64,000 nucleotides of DNA from Lethocerus indicus (GCA_019843655.1 JACDQD010000005.1:124001-188000), one strand, 5' to 3'; numbered from the stretch's first letter, positions 10,906 to 20,869 are shown. The notes: a model not told the origin generated them from the sequence alone. Numbers and translations are program-made.

Positions 10906-11470
10906 GTAAATACGGTGGATTTCGTGTATTTCTGTCAACTCTCGCCGGTCCGGTCTTTCGCTAGACCGGTTTTTCGGCCGCTCGCCCCCATCTTCAGTTA
11001 GTCACTTTTGGCACTTTCGAGGACATCCTCACTGCCAAGAGGATGCAGAATATTTGCATAAGAACGGACAAAAGTTTATAATACCTGTCTGTACTCTGGA
11101 GAGTACATAACGTTCTTGTCTTCTAATCATAGAACTATAAGGTTTCGTTCGAAAAATATATCTTGAAATAATATTCAATCTAGATGAATTTGTCGTAGGC
11201 ACTTTAGTGCAGTTTTCATTGAACAATTTTAACATACAAAATGCCCTCCGAACGCAAACAAGACAAACGAAATTCCCCAAAAACACAATAATAGACAGTG
11301 ACACGGTGCTGTGAGTTTCTCGCTGATATTCAATCTTAATTTGAAAAACATCCAAAGTGCCAGAAGTGGCTGGCTACTGAAGACGGGGCGAGCGGCCGAA
11401 ACCGGTCAGCGAAAGGCCTGGAAATCTGCGGTATTCCAACCCCTCGCAGGCCACAAACAGGTATGTTAAA
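10906..11470. mobile_element. FBE with about 300 bp of internal foreign DNA
   Basis: Left arm ACGGTGGATTTCGTG to CATCTTCAGTTAGTCAC, then core GGCACTTTCG and CATCCTCACTGCC ending near 11040. The right half resumes at about 11341 with AAAAACATCCAAAGTGCC, then CTACTGAAGACGGGGCG, TATTCCAACCCCTCGCAGG and CAGGTATGTTAAAA. The interior (11041-11340) is not FBE. It includes the 30-bp motif shared with 1306-1335 and the sequence inverted relative to 8841-8872. Confidence 0.8.
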
Positions 11471-11887
11471 ACTCCTCTAATACTATAACTATAAGTCCTT
11501 TTTGCGTATTTCTATTGCCGTATCTACAAACGCCTTTCATCAGGCGAGTGCTACTCCGTTTCTAAGGTTTTACCGTTTTCCTCCGACACATTCCTCGGGT
11601 CGAATCACTTTCCGAGAAATTACTCGGCTCCGTTTGGCCGGCTATTTAAGCCGCCGTTTGAAGTCTACCCTTCTGCGGGGTTCGCCCCGCATTCCTCCCT
11701 TTTCCCTTTGCGGCTCTCCAGACAAACCCCTCCCGTAGAAACGGACACCGGCGATAATTGTCCTCTGGAGCGTAGAGGGCGGCGGATTTGATATCCACGA
11801 AATGGAAACGGAGAAATCTTCAGCTTAGCTTAATTCAAATCAGACCGTCCCCCTCCTCCGCCACCCCTCGACCGGTGTCCCATCGAA
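11471..11887. other. Unique interior of the composite unit
   Basis: About 420 bp between two FBE copies. It has a 78-codon frame at 11502-11738 with no recognisable domain and a TATA-like CTATTTAAG near 11642. I cannot assign a gene. Confidence 0.35.
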
Positions 11888-12163
11888 ATGAAGACCAGCA
11901 GCCGAAACCGGTCTAGCGGAAGACGGTGGCGCTGTTAGTCACTTTGGATGTTTTTGGGCATCCTCACTGCACTGTCACAGTCTATATACGCGTCTTGTTA
12001 TTGTGTTTTGGGAGATTTAGTTTCTCTTGTTTGTTTTCAGAGGGATTTTGGAGACAGTACAGGCGCCAAAAGTGACTAACTGAAGATGGGGCGAGCGGCC
12101 GAAAAACCGGTCTAGCGGAAGACCAGACCGGCGAGAGGAGAGAGAAACACACGAAATCCACCG
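11888..12163. mobile_element. FBE copy
   Basis: Starts inside the left arm in a scrambled form (AAGACCAGCAGCCGAAACCGG), then core GGATGTTTTTGGGCATCC. A longer core segment GTCTTGTTATTGTGTTTTGG follows and is seen again at 41.8, 44.8 and 50.0 kb. The right arm GAAGATGGGGCGAGCGGCCG ends at the inner boundary CCACCG followed by TA. Confidence 0.8.
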
Positions 12164-12298
12164 TATTTACAACAGTTTCAATATAAGTAATTTATCTACG
12201 AATTGATTGGACCAAGAAAAATGGCCTTTGTCGTTGAAAATTATACGGTTTAAATTGCGTAATAAAACAGAATTGAATCTGAAACAAAAATTGAAAAA

Positions 12299-12446
12299 CT
12301 GTAGGTTCGTGATGTTTCTGTCTCCTCTCGCTGGTCTGGTCTTTTGCTAGACCGGTTTAGTCGCTGTCAAGCACTTTGGATGTTTTTTTGGGGGGCATCC
12401 TCACTGCCCACTGTCACTTTCACATGTACTGTGAAAAAAAGGTATA
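12299..12446. mobile_element. FBE left half, terminally deleted
   Basis: The inner end CTGTAGGTTCGTGATG is followed by the arm hairpin CTTTTGCTAGACCGG, core GCACTTTGGATG, GGGGCATCCTCACTGCCC and ACATGTACTGTG. It then stops near AAAAAAAGGTATATC, which resembles a residual right outer end. Confidence 0.75.
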
Positions 12447-13155
12447 TCAAAAATTGAAAAATAAAAATAGATCTCCATCGCACGAGGATCAAGTGCAAAG
12501 AGATGAATGAAAGGATTATTTCAATATGGTTAATAAGTTCTTGTGTCAATTGAACTTTGTAAGCATAGATCTTCAATTGAGTGTACACTGTAGAGAGCTT
12601 ATTGAAATTTGCAATTCTTACAATTACTTCAATTACTTATTTCAATTACTCTATTCACAGTCGACGAAGTTAAATCTCGCTATTCGGACTGTGGCCGCCG
12701 AACTTTCATTATTTTTGAAATATTGTTCAACAATGAACAATATTTTTGTTCCGTACTGACGTTCGTACTGACCCGAAACTGTCGGCTGTTGCCACAACTT
12801 GACTGCAAAAACGGTGGCGAATTCAAATCTTTCGTTAATTTTTAGGACACCCCCACACTTTGAAATGAATCCTCGTTAATGACTCGTTAATTTGGGGAGC
12901 AGGTGGTCGCTGGAGCTGTTATTGTGTTATTCGTCGGCCGGATAATATCGCGGCGGCATCTAATTGTAAAAACGTCTCACATTTTTTCCCGTTCCAAACC
13001 GCCCGGTGATTAGTCAGCACCGACGTGGGAAAGGCCACGGGAAGACTTCGCTATTTAAGTCCACCGCTTCCTTTCACCGATAAGCGGCAGTTTTTCACGA
13101 TATTACGTCTCCGCAAAAAGCTGCGTTCATTATTATTGGTGCTTTAGAACGTTCA
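12447..13155. other. No gene seen
   Basis: Unique AT-rich sequence. Two overlapping + strand frames at 12526-12845 (77-78 codons) lack domains. A CTATTTAAG motif at about 13051 and a small CCGCTT…AAGCGG hairpin near 13064-13087 are noted without assigned function. Confidence 0.35.
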
Positions 13156-13372
13156 ATATAACCGTTTTGTGGTCACCGAGGGGTTGGAATACAGTGGGTT
13201 CGTTGTGTTTCTGTCTCCTCTCGCTCGGTCTTTTGCCAGACCCCAGTTTCGGCTGTTCGCCACGTCTTCAGTAGCGCGGTGTTAGTCACTGTGTTTGGCA
13301 CTTTGGATGATTTTCTGCCCACTCACTGCCACCTGTACTGTCTCTAAAATCCCCAAACACAAAAACAAGACA

Positions 13373-13429
<57 letters not shown>

Positions 13430-13928
13430 GACAAACAGTCAAATACCACAGTACAAGTGACACAGTGACAAAGGGCAGTGAGGACGCCCCCAGAAAAACA
13501 TCCAAAGTGCCAAACACAGTGACCGACACCGCTACTGAAGATGGCGAGCGGCCGCAAAACCGGTCTAGCAAAAGACCGAACCAGCGAGAGGAGAGACAGA
13601 AACATCACGAACCCTACAGTATCAAAAGTGCCAATAGTGACTGAAACCGCTACTGAAGACGGCGAGCGGCCGCAAAACCGGTCTAGCAAAAGACCAAAAA
13701 CCAGCGAGAGGAGAGACAGAAACATCACGAACCCTACAGTATCCAAAAGAAAGTCAAACACGATTTTTTTTTGTAGTATTTAACGCGGTACTGAAAAGTT
13801 AGTAAGATTCTATTTGAGCGGCCGAAACCGGTCTAGCAAAAGACCAAAAACCGGCGAGAGGAGACGGAAACACAACAAATCTACGGTATTCCAAACCCCT
13901 CGCAGACCACAAAACAGGTATGTTAAAC
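13156..13928. mobile_element. FBE with three tandem right arms and a (TA)n core
   Basis: The left outer end (ACCGTTTTGTGGTCACC) and left arm lead to a core with a TA microsatellite at 13375-13428, followed by ACCACAGTACAAGTGACAC and CATCCAAAGTGCC. A right arm ends at CCTACAGTATC (13621), a second arm follows at once (to 13741), and a third lies at 13815-13928, the last carrying the full outer end CAGGTATGTTAAAC. The serial right arms indicate unequal exchange or replication slippage. Confidence 0.85.
13375..13428. repeat. (TA)n microsatellite in an FBE core
   Basis: About 27 uninterrupted TA dinucleotides lying between GACACGCA and CGACAAACAG. The equivalent core position holds (TA)n in the copy at 52.5 kb and a short TATATATA at 30.2 kb. 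Confidence 0.95.
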
Positions 13929-14122
13929 TGTGAAAACTGTCGTTTTATGTTGATGTTTATGCGGAATTCGCTAATTCAAACACGAATACTGCTTGCAGGA
14001 ACAATTATGGAGTCTTTTTTTTGTAGTATTTTAACGCGTTATTATTATTATTATTTTAAGGAAATCGTAAACGTGCTGTATATCTCGTAGCCCGTTCAAC
14101 ATACTTTGTCCAGGAGAAGTAA
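13585..14122 (+). repeat. Direct duplication, copy 2
   Basis: Counterpart of 9395-9765. After CAGGTATGTTAAAC it repeats the flank of the first copy up to GTTCAACATACTTTGTCCAG. It also carries internal duplications: TTTTTTTGTAGTATTT followed by AACGCG occurs at about 13762 and again at about 14017, and GATTCTATTTGAGCGGCCG occurs at about 13805 and 14130. Confidence 0.85.
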
Positions 14123-14129
14123 GTATGTG

Positions 14130-14204
14130 ATTCTATTTGAGCGGCCGAAACCGGTCTGGCAAAAGGCGAAAGAGGCGAGAGGAGACGTAAACACCAAGAA
14201 CGTA
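14130..14204. mobile_element. FBE right-arm fragment
   Basis: GAGCGGCCGAAACCGGTCTG, then GAGAGGAGACGTAAACACC, ending near AAGAACGTAATAATAATCC. It is preceded by the same GATTCTATTT junction as the arm at 13815. Confidence 0.7.
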
Positions 14205-14724
14205 ATAATAATCCGTTCGGAAATTAACAGTTGTTTGAATACAATAAGCGTAAGAGCCGTCGGCTGTGGCTGTGTTCGGACGGGATTACAATTGGGGTCG
14301 GGCACGACCTTGGCCGTCTGGAGGCGGAGCTGGAGCTGGAGCTGGAGCTGGAGCTGGAGCTGGAAGAGCTATTGGAATTCTGTCGGCGGTCGGACCCACT
14401 CCCTGGAGTTATTTACAGGGTGGGGGATATTATATTATGTCGACCCTAACAGCATTCTTAGCCGCCGCCCCAAGCCCCCTTCTTCGGCACGGCCCCACGC
14501 TCCTCCACCAACCATCGGATGCCACTGAGGGAATTATACCCGCTGACATAGATTAAAATTACTCTATTTTCATTAAATACACGTAGAATATCGAAAAACG
14601 ATAGTACGATGGTTTGTACACGCATTGCGGCCTTTCTACATTTATATACTTCATTATTATGATAGAGGCTGATAAGCGGGAAACAGTAGAACAAACAATA
14701 TAAACCCGAGGACTTAAGGTAGTA
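14205..14724. other. No gene seen; includes a hexanucleotide repeat
   Basis: Three overlapping + strand frames at 14106-14556 include repeats of Glu-Leu, Trp-Ser or Gly-Ala residues. These all derive from one (GGAGCT)n tract at 14325-14363 and are not a protein domain. Confidence 0.5.
14325..14363. repeat. (GGAGCT)n microsatellite
   Basis: About six perfect copies of the hexamer GGAGCT. Confidence 0.9.
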
Positions 14725-14726
14725 AC

Positions 14727-15385
14727 TGAATGCTACTGTGGGAATGCTACTGACTGGTTGCTTCCGACAGAATGTAATCGAGGGAATGCTACTGAGGAAT
14801 GCTACTGAGGGAATGCTACTGACTACTTGGCTGCTTCTGACAGAATGTAATCGAGGGAATGCTACTGAGGAAATGCTACTGACGGAATGCTACTGACTAC
14901 TTGCTCCTTCTGACAGAATGTTATCGAGGGAATGCAACTGACAGAATGTTATAGAGGGAATGGTACTGACGGAATTCTACTGATGGGATGCTACTGACGG
15001 AATGCTACTGAGGGAATGCTACTGACGGAATGCTACTGACGGAAGAAGGCTACTGACTGACGGCTGCTTATGACAGAATGTTATCGAGGGAATGCAAACT
15101 GACAGAATGAAAATCTACAAAACCATATTACTACTATACTGAGGGATGCTATGCCGCAATGCTACTGACGGAATGCTACTGCTGCAATGCTACTGACGGA
15201 ATGCTACTGAGGAATGCTACTGACTGACTGATGATGCTACTATGACTGGCTGCTTCTAATGCTACTGAGAATCTAATCGAGCTACTGGAATGCTACTGAC
15301 GAAATGTTACTGATGGGAATGGTACTGAGGAATGATACTGACTGAATGCTACTGACGGGATGCTACGGAGTGAATGTTCCTACTG
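14727..15385. repeat. 12-bp GGAATGCTACTG minisatellite array
   Basis: Dozens of copies of a unit close to GGAATGCTACTGA, with C, G or A in the spacer. It is interrupted by a longer variant with GGCTGCTTCTGACAGAATGT that recurs at about 14757, 14830, 14905 and 15060. Units are degenerate, with deletions. Array boundaries are approximate. Confidence 0.92.
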
Positions 15386-15933
15386 GGCCTACTCAACTCG
15401 GCATAGCGTTCAACCGGAGGGGCCAGAAAAGCCCATTTTCGGTACTTGTAGTCTTAACAACCTACAGAATATTTTATCAACACCTGTTTTCAACTTCGCT
15501 CGTGTTGCCAATTTAAAATTGACGTAGTAAACCGACCGGTAGTGAACTTCCATCGGCACGCAACAGAAGAAGTCGATTCACGCCTGCGTTACGCAAACGG
15601 AAAGCCCTTTTTTAGTTTTTCTTCCCCGCCAGAGAATTAATTCAGCGTTTCTAACGAAGAAAAAAAGGAAAATTCTTTTTTTCTTTACGATAGCGATTCA
15701 GCCGCGGGCTGAATGCGGTTACGGCCGGCGTCGGCTCGGCGTCTGAATTAAAATTGAGAGGTCGTCGGACTCCAATTTAAAAGTTACACACGAGTACGCA
15801 CTACGCGCTACGCGCTACGATTCAATTTACGCACGAGGTATACGCCGTAGAGAGAAAAGAATAACCGGTTGTCGGTTATGGGAAGTGTGCGCCCGCCAAC
15901 CGACGTAACGGGCGGACCGTGTCATCGTATACG
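15386..15933. other. No gene seen
   Basis: Unique sequence with a short CTACGCGCTACG repeat near 15801-15820. No open frame with recognisable content. Confidence 0.4.
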
Positions 15934-15986
15934 CAGTTTCACCAAACTCTTAAGCGTGTAGAATATATTATAACTGAGTTTAACAT
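15934..15986 (+). repeat. Flank shared with 29203-29250, copy 1
   Basis: AACTCTTAAGCGTGTAGAAT followed by ATATTATAACTGAG immediately precedes an FBE outer end. The same sequence with few differences precedes the FBE at 29246, so flank and element were copied together or share an older repeat. Confidence 0.8.
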
Positions 15987-16775
15987 ACCCAGTTTTGTTG
16001 TCTGCCAGGGGTTGGAATACCGTAGATTTCGTGTGATTCCGTCTCCTCTCGCCGGTTTGGTCTTTATCTAGACCTGTTTCGGCCGTTCGCCCGGTCTTCA
16101 GTAGCGGTGTTAGTTACTTCCGGCACTTTGGACGTTTTCGACTCAAGGTGGGCCGAAACCGGTCTAGCGAATGACCAAAACCGGCGAGACTGGAGACAGA
16201 AACACACGAAACCTACGGTCTTCCGCTACTGAAGACGGTAGATTTCGTGTGATTCCGTCTCCTCTCGCCGGTTTGGTCTTTATCTAGACCTGTTTCGGCC
16301 GTTCGCCCGGTCTTCAGTAGCGGTGTTAGTCACTTCCGGCACTTTGGACGTTTCCGACTCAAGGTGGGCCGAAACCGGTCTAGCGAATGACCAAAAACCG
16401 GCGAGGCTGGAGACAGAAACACACGAAATCGCACCGCTACTGAAGACGGTAGATTTCGTGTGTTTCTGTCCCCCCTCTCGCCGGTTTGTCTCTTTCGGCT
16501 AGACCGGTCTTTCGGCTGCTCGCCCCGTCTTCAGTAGCGGCGTTAGTCACTTTTAACACTTCGGTTGTACTACTGACAGTACAAGTGACACTGTGACGGT
16601 GGGCAGTGAGGATGCCTCCAGAAAAACACCCAAAGTGCCAACAGTGACTAACACCGCTACTGAAGATGGGGCGAGCGGCCGAAACCGGTCTAGCAAGAGA
16701 CCGAACCGGCTAGAGGAGACGGAAACACACGAAATCTACGGTATTCCAACCGATTGCAGACCACCTAACAGGTAT
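15985..16775. mobile_element. Tandemly triplicated FBE
   Basis: The outer end TTTAACATACCCAGTTTTG and GGGGTTGGAATACCG are followed by three successive arm pairs. The arm start GTAGATTTCGTGTG occurs at 16022, 16238 and 16449, with periods of 216 and 211 bp. The first two units share a shortened core (GTTTTCGACTCAAGGTGG-like). The third has a normal core with ACAGTACAAGTGACACTG and GTGGGCAGTGAGGATGCC. The right end TATTCCAACCG…AACAGGTATT closes the array. Confidence 0.9.
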
Positions 16776-17494
16776 TCTAGACAGGTAATACAGTCGTCTA
16801 ACCTTTTCTGGCGGGGCCCTCATAAAGTGGATTACTTTTAAAGGTATTATAGGTAATATATGTTATTGTATTGTTGATGAAAAAATTTTAGTTAAAAAAT
16901 TAAGGAAATTTACCCTCGGAATGCATTTAGCAACTTGGCTTTGACCCACGTTAATGCTTAAATAAATTTTTTGCGAATTTCGGAAAAATCATTTTCACAC
17001 ACGTTCAGCAGTATTTATACTTTGCCTCCCGTCCAAAACTTGCGGAAAATCGTGACGCAAACTGAAAAAATGTTTTATTTTTTCAGAATTTGCGCCGTTT
17101 ATTATTATTATTATCCGGCGAGACTGATGAACGGTAACGAAAGGGGAGACGAGGACTGCTGTCCAGAGCGGGACGTGCGGGAGCCTTTAAATCGCTGACA
17201 ATCGAATAACACGTAATACGAGAACGCGATTACGTATCTAATTTCGCCTGATACTGAGCTTAATCCGCTTATTAATTTGCAACTTACACCGGTAGTCGTC
17301 TTACCGATTTCGAATTTTCACTGATTTTCCAATCGCGTCAAAAGAAAAGCGACCCCAACCTGGCATAGACGTAGTTATATACAATGCGATATTACATAGG
17401 ATAAACTGAGAAACGAAATCAAAATATCGATCTAGAATTGTGCCGGAAAACGTTTTCTCACACTGAAAAGATTTATAGACTTTAAAAATACAAG
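16776..17494. other. No gene seen
   Basis: AT-rich unique sequence. The 75-codon frame at 16971-17198 and the 95-codon minus frame at 17301-17588 show no recognisable domain. Confidence 0.4.
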
Positions 17495-17537
17495 ATAAAA
17501 TACCTGTTTTATGGTCTGCGAGGGGTTGGAATACACC
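17495..17537. mobile_element. Solo FBE outer end
   Basis: ATACCTGTTTTATGGTCTGC and GAGGGGTTGGAATAC, with no arm after it. It abuts the end of the inverted duplicate that starts at 17545. Confidence 0.75.
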
Positions 17538-17544
17538 CTGTCTT

Positions 17545-18090
17545 TCTTGCAGTGGTGATTTTATCGACTTATTAAAGCGAGGAATCAAAGGAAACAGCGG
17601 AGCTTACAAAGGGTAGTAGTATTAAATGAAGAAATAATAATAAAAATTCAATAGCCCAAATATGTGCCCAACAAAACCCAACCAAATGACGAAAAAATGT
17701 AAATTTTACAGTCGAAAATATTAAAAGGAAAATTAACATCCATTAACATATTTCAGTACCGAATTACGCTACATCCTAAATCGTTCAAACCCTGCTACGC
17801 CCTGTACGGATTTCCCTAGGGAAGCCGGCGGTCACGTGATCTAAATATTCCCGGAAAAACGGGAAAAAGAAAATATGATCGCCTGAAATTCTATGGCGTT
17901 ATTATACGAGGAATGATGAAAGGAAAAACTGAGTAACGTATATTTCGTGTAATTTAATATACCTGTTTTGTGTTGTCTGCGAGGGGTTGGAATACTGTAG
18001 GTTCGTGATGTTTCTGTCTCCTCTCTCGCCCCGGTTCGGTCTTTTGCTAGACCGGTTTCGGCCGCTCGCCATCTTCAGTAGCGCGGTGTT
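17545..18090 (-). repeat. Inverted segmental duplicate, copy 2
   Basis: Reverse complement of 4508-5054 with scattered differences. One is a small insertion near 17735-17755 (AACATCCATTAACATATTTC). It contains non-FBE flank (17545-17950) and then an FBE left arm. It is bracketed by FBE outer ends in the same orientation. Confidence 0.88.
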
Positions 18091-18143
18091 AGTCACTTTT
18101 AGTACTTTGGATGTTTTTCGGGCATCTCACTGCACTGTCACTG
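17951..18143. mobile_element. FBE left half
   Basis: Outer end TTTAATATACCTGTTTTG, GCGAGGGGTTGGAATACTG, arm hairpin CTTTTGCTAGACCGG, CATCTTCAGTAGCGCGG, core TTTGGATGTTTTTCGGGCAT and CTCACTGCACTGTCACTGG. The right half is absent. Confidence 0.85.
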
Positions 18144-18397
18144 GCGGGATACAGAAGTAAATTTTATTTTATTATCACTTCTATAAAACACAAAACAGCC
18201 GACATTGATTGTCCGACTAGTGCTAATAGGAACTGGAACAATGACGGTGGGGGAAAAAATTTTAGTTTTCTATTTTTCCGTCGCGTTTTCTGATCGTTAA
18301 GACCCGAAGTACGACCGTGTCGTGAGAAGGCGAAACGAAGGCGTTAGGAATTTCAGTGGGGGGGAAATTAATTTTTCCGCCGCAGATCTTTCGATTT

Positions 18398-18443
18398 TTC
18401 GGGTCTTTTGCTAGACCGGCAAAAGAATCGGCCGAGAGAGGAG
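18398..18443. mobile_element. FBE arm fragment
   Basis: GGGTCTTTTGCTAGACCGGC followed by AAAAGAATCGGCCGAGAGAGG: the small arm hairpin plus joined arm pieces. Confidence 0.5.
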
Positions 18444-18493
18444 GGAGAACAACGCTAATTATTTTTTTAAACGTTCAACGAGGGAAATACGTA

Positions 18494-18695
18494 AAGGGTG
18501 TCGCAAAATTAACGCAAGATTTGAATTTGAGTGAAGTCGGCACAACCCTATTAAAAAACCGTTTGAGGGTTAGTGGACAAATGGGGCGTTACGCGATAGA
18601 ACAACCGGGGTTTTCATTGTTGAACAATATTTTAAAAAATAATTAAAATTTTGCGGCCACAGTTCGATTCAAATTTTGCGTTAATTGACACCCTA
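18494..18695 (+). mobile_element. Mariner-A MITE, about 200 bp, with transposase N-terminus
   Basis: Both termini are seen: AGGGTGTCGCAAAATTAACG at the left and TTGCGTTAATTGACACCCT at the right, flanked by TA. The interior encodes GRYAIEQPGFS and, in a shifted frame, a VEQYF-like segment and a KNN-like run. These correspond to the N-terminal helix-turn-helix region of a mariner-type transposase (MERYTIEQRVFIVEQYF type). Part of this falls in the 96-codon frame at 18356-18646. The catalytic domain is deleted, so it is non-autonomous. Confidence 0.8.
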
Positions 18696-19429
18696 TATAG
18701 GAATTTTTTCAATTTGAAAATTCTCTATAACCCTATCTCTAGGGCCGAATTGGCCGTATAAGAGAAGGCCGTAAACAGGTCTTAATTCGTGTCCTCTATC
18801 GGGAATTTTTGGTTTCAGAGGCGTCGCCATTGTTCTCCCTTTTCTATCCCTCTCCGCATGTAGTCGGGTAAAACGATCTCTCTTTCGTCTCTCGGGGCTG
18901 ACTTTGTGTCCCCCTTGACATTGATACGGGTCTAGGGGTCGGTATCCCCTGAGGGGTTCTTGGGGTTGAGACGGGGGTAGGCTAACTCCCAAAAATTTTA
19001 GCGCCAAGCCACCCCCCCACTCTCTCCCTCTAACTGTTTCCATCGGTTTTGCCGACTCTCTCCCTCTCCCTCCCACCACCCTCCTTCGCCGGCCGAGAAA
19101 GATATCCCCTTACGCCGCCTCCCTTCTTGCCCCACATCGGATATCGAAGACGCCGTCAGTTCCCTATTGTCCCCCCGCCCCCCGCCCCCCTACCTGTCAT
19201 ATCTTGCCTTTACCCTCCACGTCCCTCCAACACTCTCCCGCCTTTATCTTACTTAAGTTCACTCTTACAATTATCATTTACAATAGGTCGGAAAGACCAA
19301 AGGGCGCCAAAGGAGATATTTCGCTCCTGAAAATTCCTGAGAATCAGATATTCAGCGACGAAAAAACGATTTTCACGACGCAACAACGGCGATAATAAGC
19401 GGTGTAACACAACGAGGGCGGTGCTTAAA
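18696..19429. other. No gene seen; pyrimidine-rich tract
   Basis: C/T-rich sequence at about 19005-19240 produces proline/leucine-rich and glycine-rich frames (18693-19458) with no domain. Confidence 0.45.
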
Positions 19430-19960
19430 AGTGGTTTCAGAAGGCGAACCGTTGCCAAAAAGCAGTATCATCAGGCAAAATCGGTGGTTTTATAACGGCA
19501 GATTGGCGCCAAAAAGCGGTCTAATACCGCAAAATCGGCCCAAAAACGCTTATTTATAACGCAAACTGCGCGTTATGAACCTGTTCGACGCCATAAAAGT
19601 CGCTTTTATAACGTAAAATCGAAACAAAGAAGGGGGTTTTATACCGAAAATCCGTACCAAAATAGGTTTACGACGCGAAATTGAAACGCAAAACGAAGCG
19701 TTAGTTACTGATTATTCAGCGAAAAAGCGATTTTATAACGCAAAATCAGCGCCAAAACCGGTTTTACAACGTGTAATTGGCTCTAAAAATGCGGTTTTAT
19801 ACCAAAAAATAGACGTTTATCTGCGATTCTGCAAATCAGTGCTAAGAAGACGTTTTATGGCGCAAAATCGGAGCCAATGAGGTTTACAAAGCAAAAAATA
19901 AATTGGTGTACACCAAAAAGGTGTTTTTTGGACGCGAAATTGGCGCCAAATAGAATGGGA
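19430..19960. repeat. Degenerate tandem array, unit about 30-40 bp
   Basis: Variants of GCGGTTTTATAACGCAAAAT and CGGCGCCAAAAA alternate across the block, for example near 19479, 19590, 19725, 19782 and 19845. Units have diverged and contain many indels, so the array is old. No function is inferred. Confidence 0.8.
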
Positions 19961-20261
19961 ATTCCAATCTATTATTTACAGCAATTTTATACTCAAAACA
20001 TGACGCATATAGGTGCCAATAACACTGTACGAACATATTAATTATCTCAATTTAATAAAGCCGAGCGTTGTTCGGCAGTGGTTTGTACAGGATATTTCTT
20101 CGTGTCTCAGTGCCCAGGACAGGATGTTCCGGTCTACCGGTCCTCGGCGTATTCAGGGGCGTAGATTAGTATAGACCGGCCGACCGTGCGGCCAGCATCC
20201 TGTTTGCACCCGCCAGGCACAATTGATGATCGCAACGATGATACAGTACTCATCACAGTTT
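19961..20261. other. No gene seen
   Basis: Unique sequence between the tandem array and an FBE. No recognisable open frame. Confidence 0.4.
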
Positions 20262-20452
20262 GGAATACCTGTTTTGCGGTCTTAACGCGGTCTGAATATC
20301 ACGCCGGTTTCGTGCTCTCTCCGTCACCCTCTCGCCGGACCGGTTTCGGCCGTTCGCCGCCTTCGGTAGCGGTGCCAGTCGTCACTGCGTGAGATGGCGG
20401 AAACCGGTCTGGCGAAAGGCCGAACCGGCGAGACGAGGCGGAAGGCCACGAA
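20262..20452. mobile_element. FBE, divergent short copy
   Basis: GGAATACCTGTTTTGCGG, CTCTCGCCGGACCGGTTTCG and CGCCTTCGGTAGCGGTG, then almost no core, then GGAAACCGGTCTGGCGAAAG and CCACGAAAACTACAATG. GC-shifted relative to other copies. Confidence 0.75.
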
Positions 20453-20633
20453 AACTACAATGATAATATTCATTTTCATTACTACGAATCGATTACTGCC
20501 AACCCAAGTCTTATCTGGGGGCCGTAAAACGCATTAAAATATCATTAGTATTGTACAATAAAACATAGTTATGCTCATTTGAACAGAATTAATGAAGGGA
20601 ATCAACTTCGGGGAAATAAATAGGACTTAACAA

Positions 20634-20869
20634 ATATTAGGTTTACCCAAAAGTAATCAAAATTTTGACTTTGGAATTAATTTTATTGTGCTAAAAAAGA
20701 GAAACTTTAATTATTAATCTACTATATATATTCACCGATATTATCGACGACTCTCCGCCGCCACTTTTCCCGCAAATTTTCCATACCCCTCTCTTGAGGA
20801 ATTCCTCAAGACCAAAATACATCTTATCAAATTGTTGATTACTTTTCGGTGCACCTAATAAATATCATT
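20634..20869 (-). mobile_element. Mariner-C deletion derivative, full length
   Basis: About 235 bp, bounded by TATTAGGTTTACCCAAAAG at the left and by the complement of TTAGGTGCACCGAAAAGTAA at the right. On the minus strand the interior encodes a C-terminal transposase remnant: GLEEFLK, a gap, then a KW or KVAA-like segment and IGEYI before a stop. A spacer follows that holds GCACAATAAAATTAATTCC and AAAGTCAAAAT. It has lost the catalytic domain. Confidence 0.8.

Larger units (their letters stand above)
10896..12181. mobile_element. Composite inverted-repeat unit holding two FBE copies
   Basis: Both outer edges share about 31 bp in inverted orientation: GAAACTGTTGTAAATACGG plus GTGGATTTCGTGT at 10896-10927, and its complement at 12149-12181. 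Between them lie an FBE split by about 300 bp of unrelated DNA (10906-11470), about 420 bp of unique DNA, and a second FBE (11888-12163). The shared flank beyond the FBE boundary suggests one event created or inverted both edges, such as inversion between FBE copies or capture of DNA between two of them. Confidence 0.65.

Noticed and set aside
11640..13060. TATA-like promoters (CTATTTAAG near 11642 and 13051)
   Set aside because: Short AT-rich motifs are expected by chance and no transcript or gene follows them.
13282..13761. A 159-codon minus-strand frame with repeated FARPVLRPLA-like and Tyr-Ile runs
   Set aside because: It is a translation of three tandem FBE arms and the (TA)n tract; the same peptide pieces occur at many FBE copies in several frames.
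14106..14528. A 140-codon frame with Trp-Ser repeats
   Set aside because: The repeats come from (GGAGCT)n; all three frames are open over it, which is expected of a hexanucleotide repeat.
14727..15385. CRISPR-like repeated units
   Set aside because: Units are contiguous and degenerate without unique spacers, and the context is eukaryotic; it is a minisatellite.
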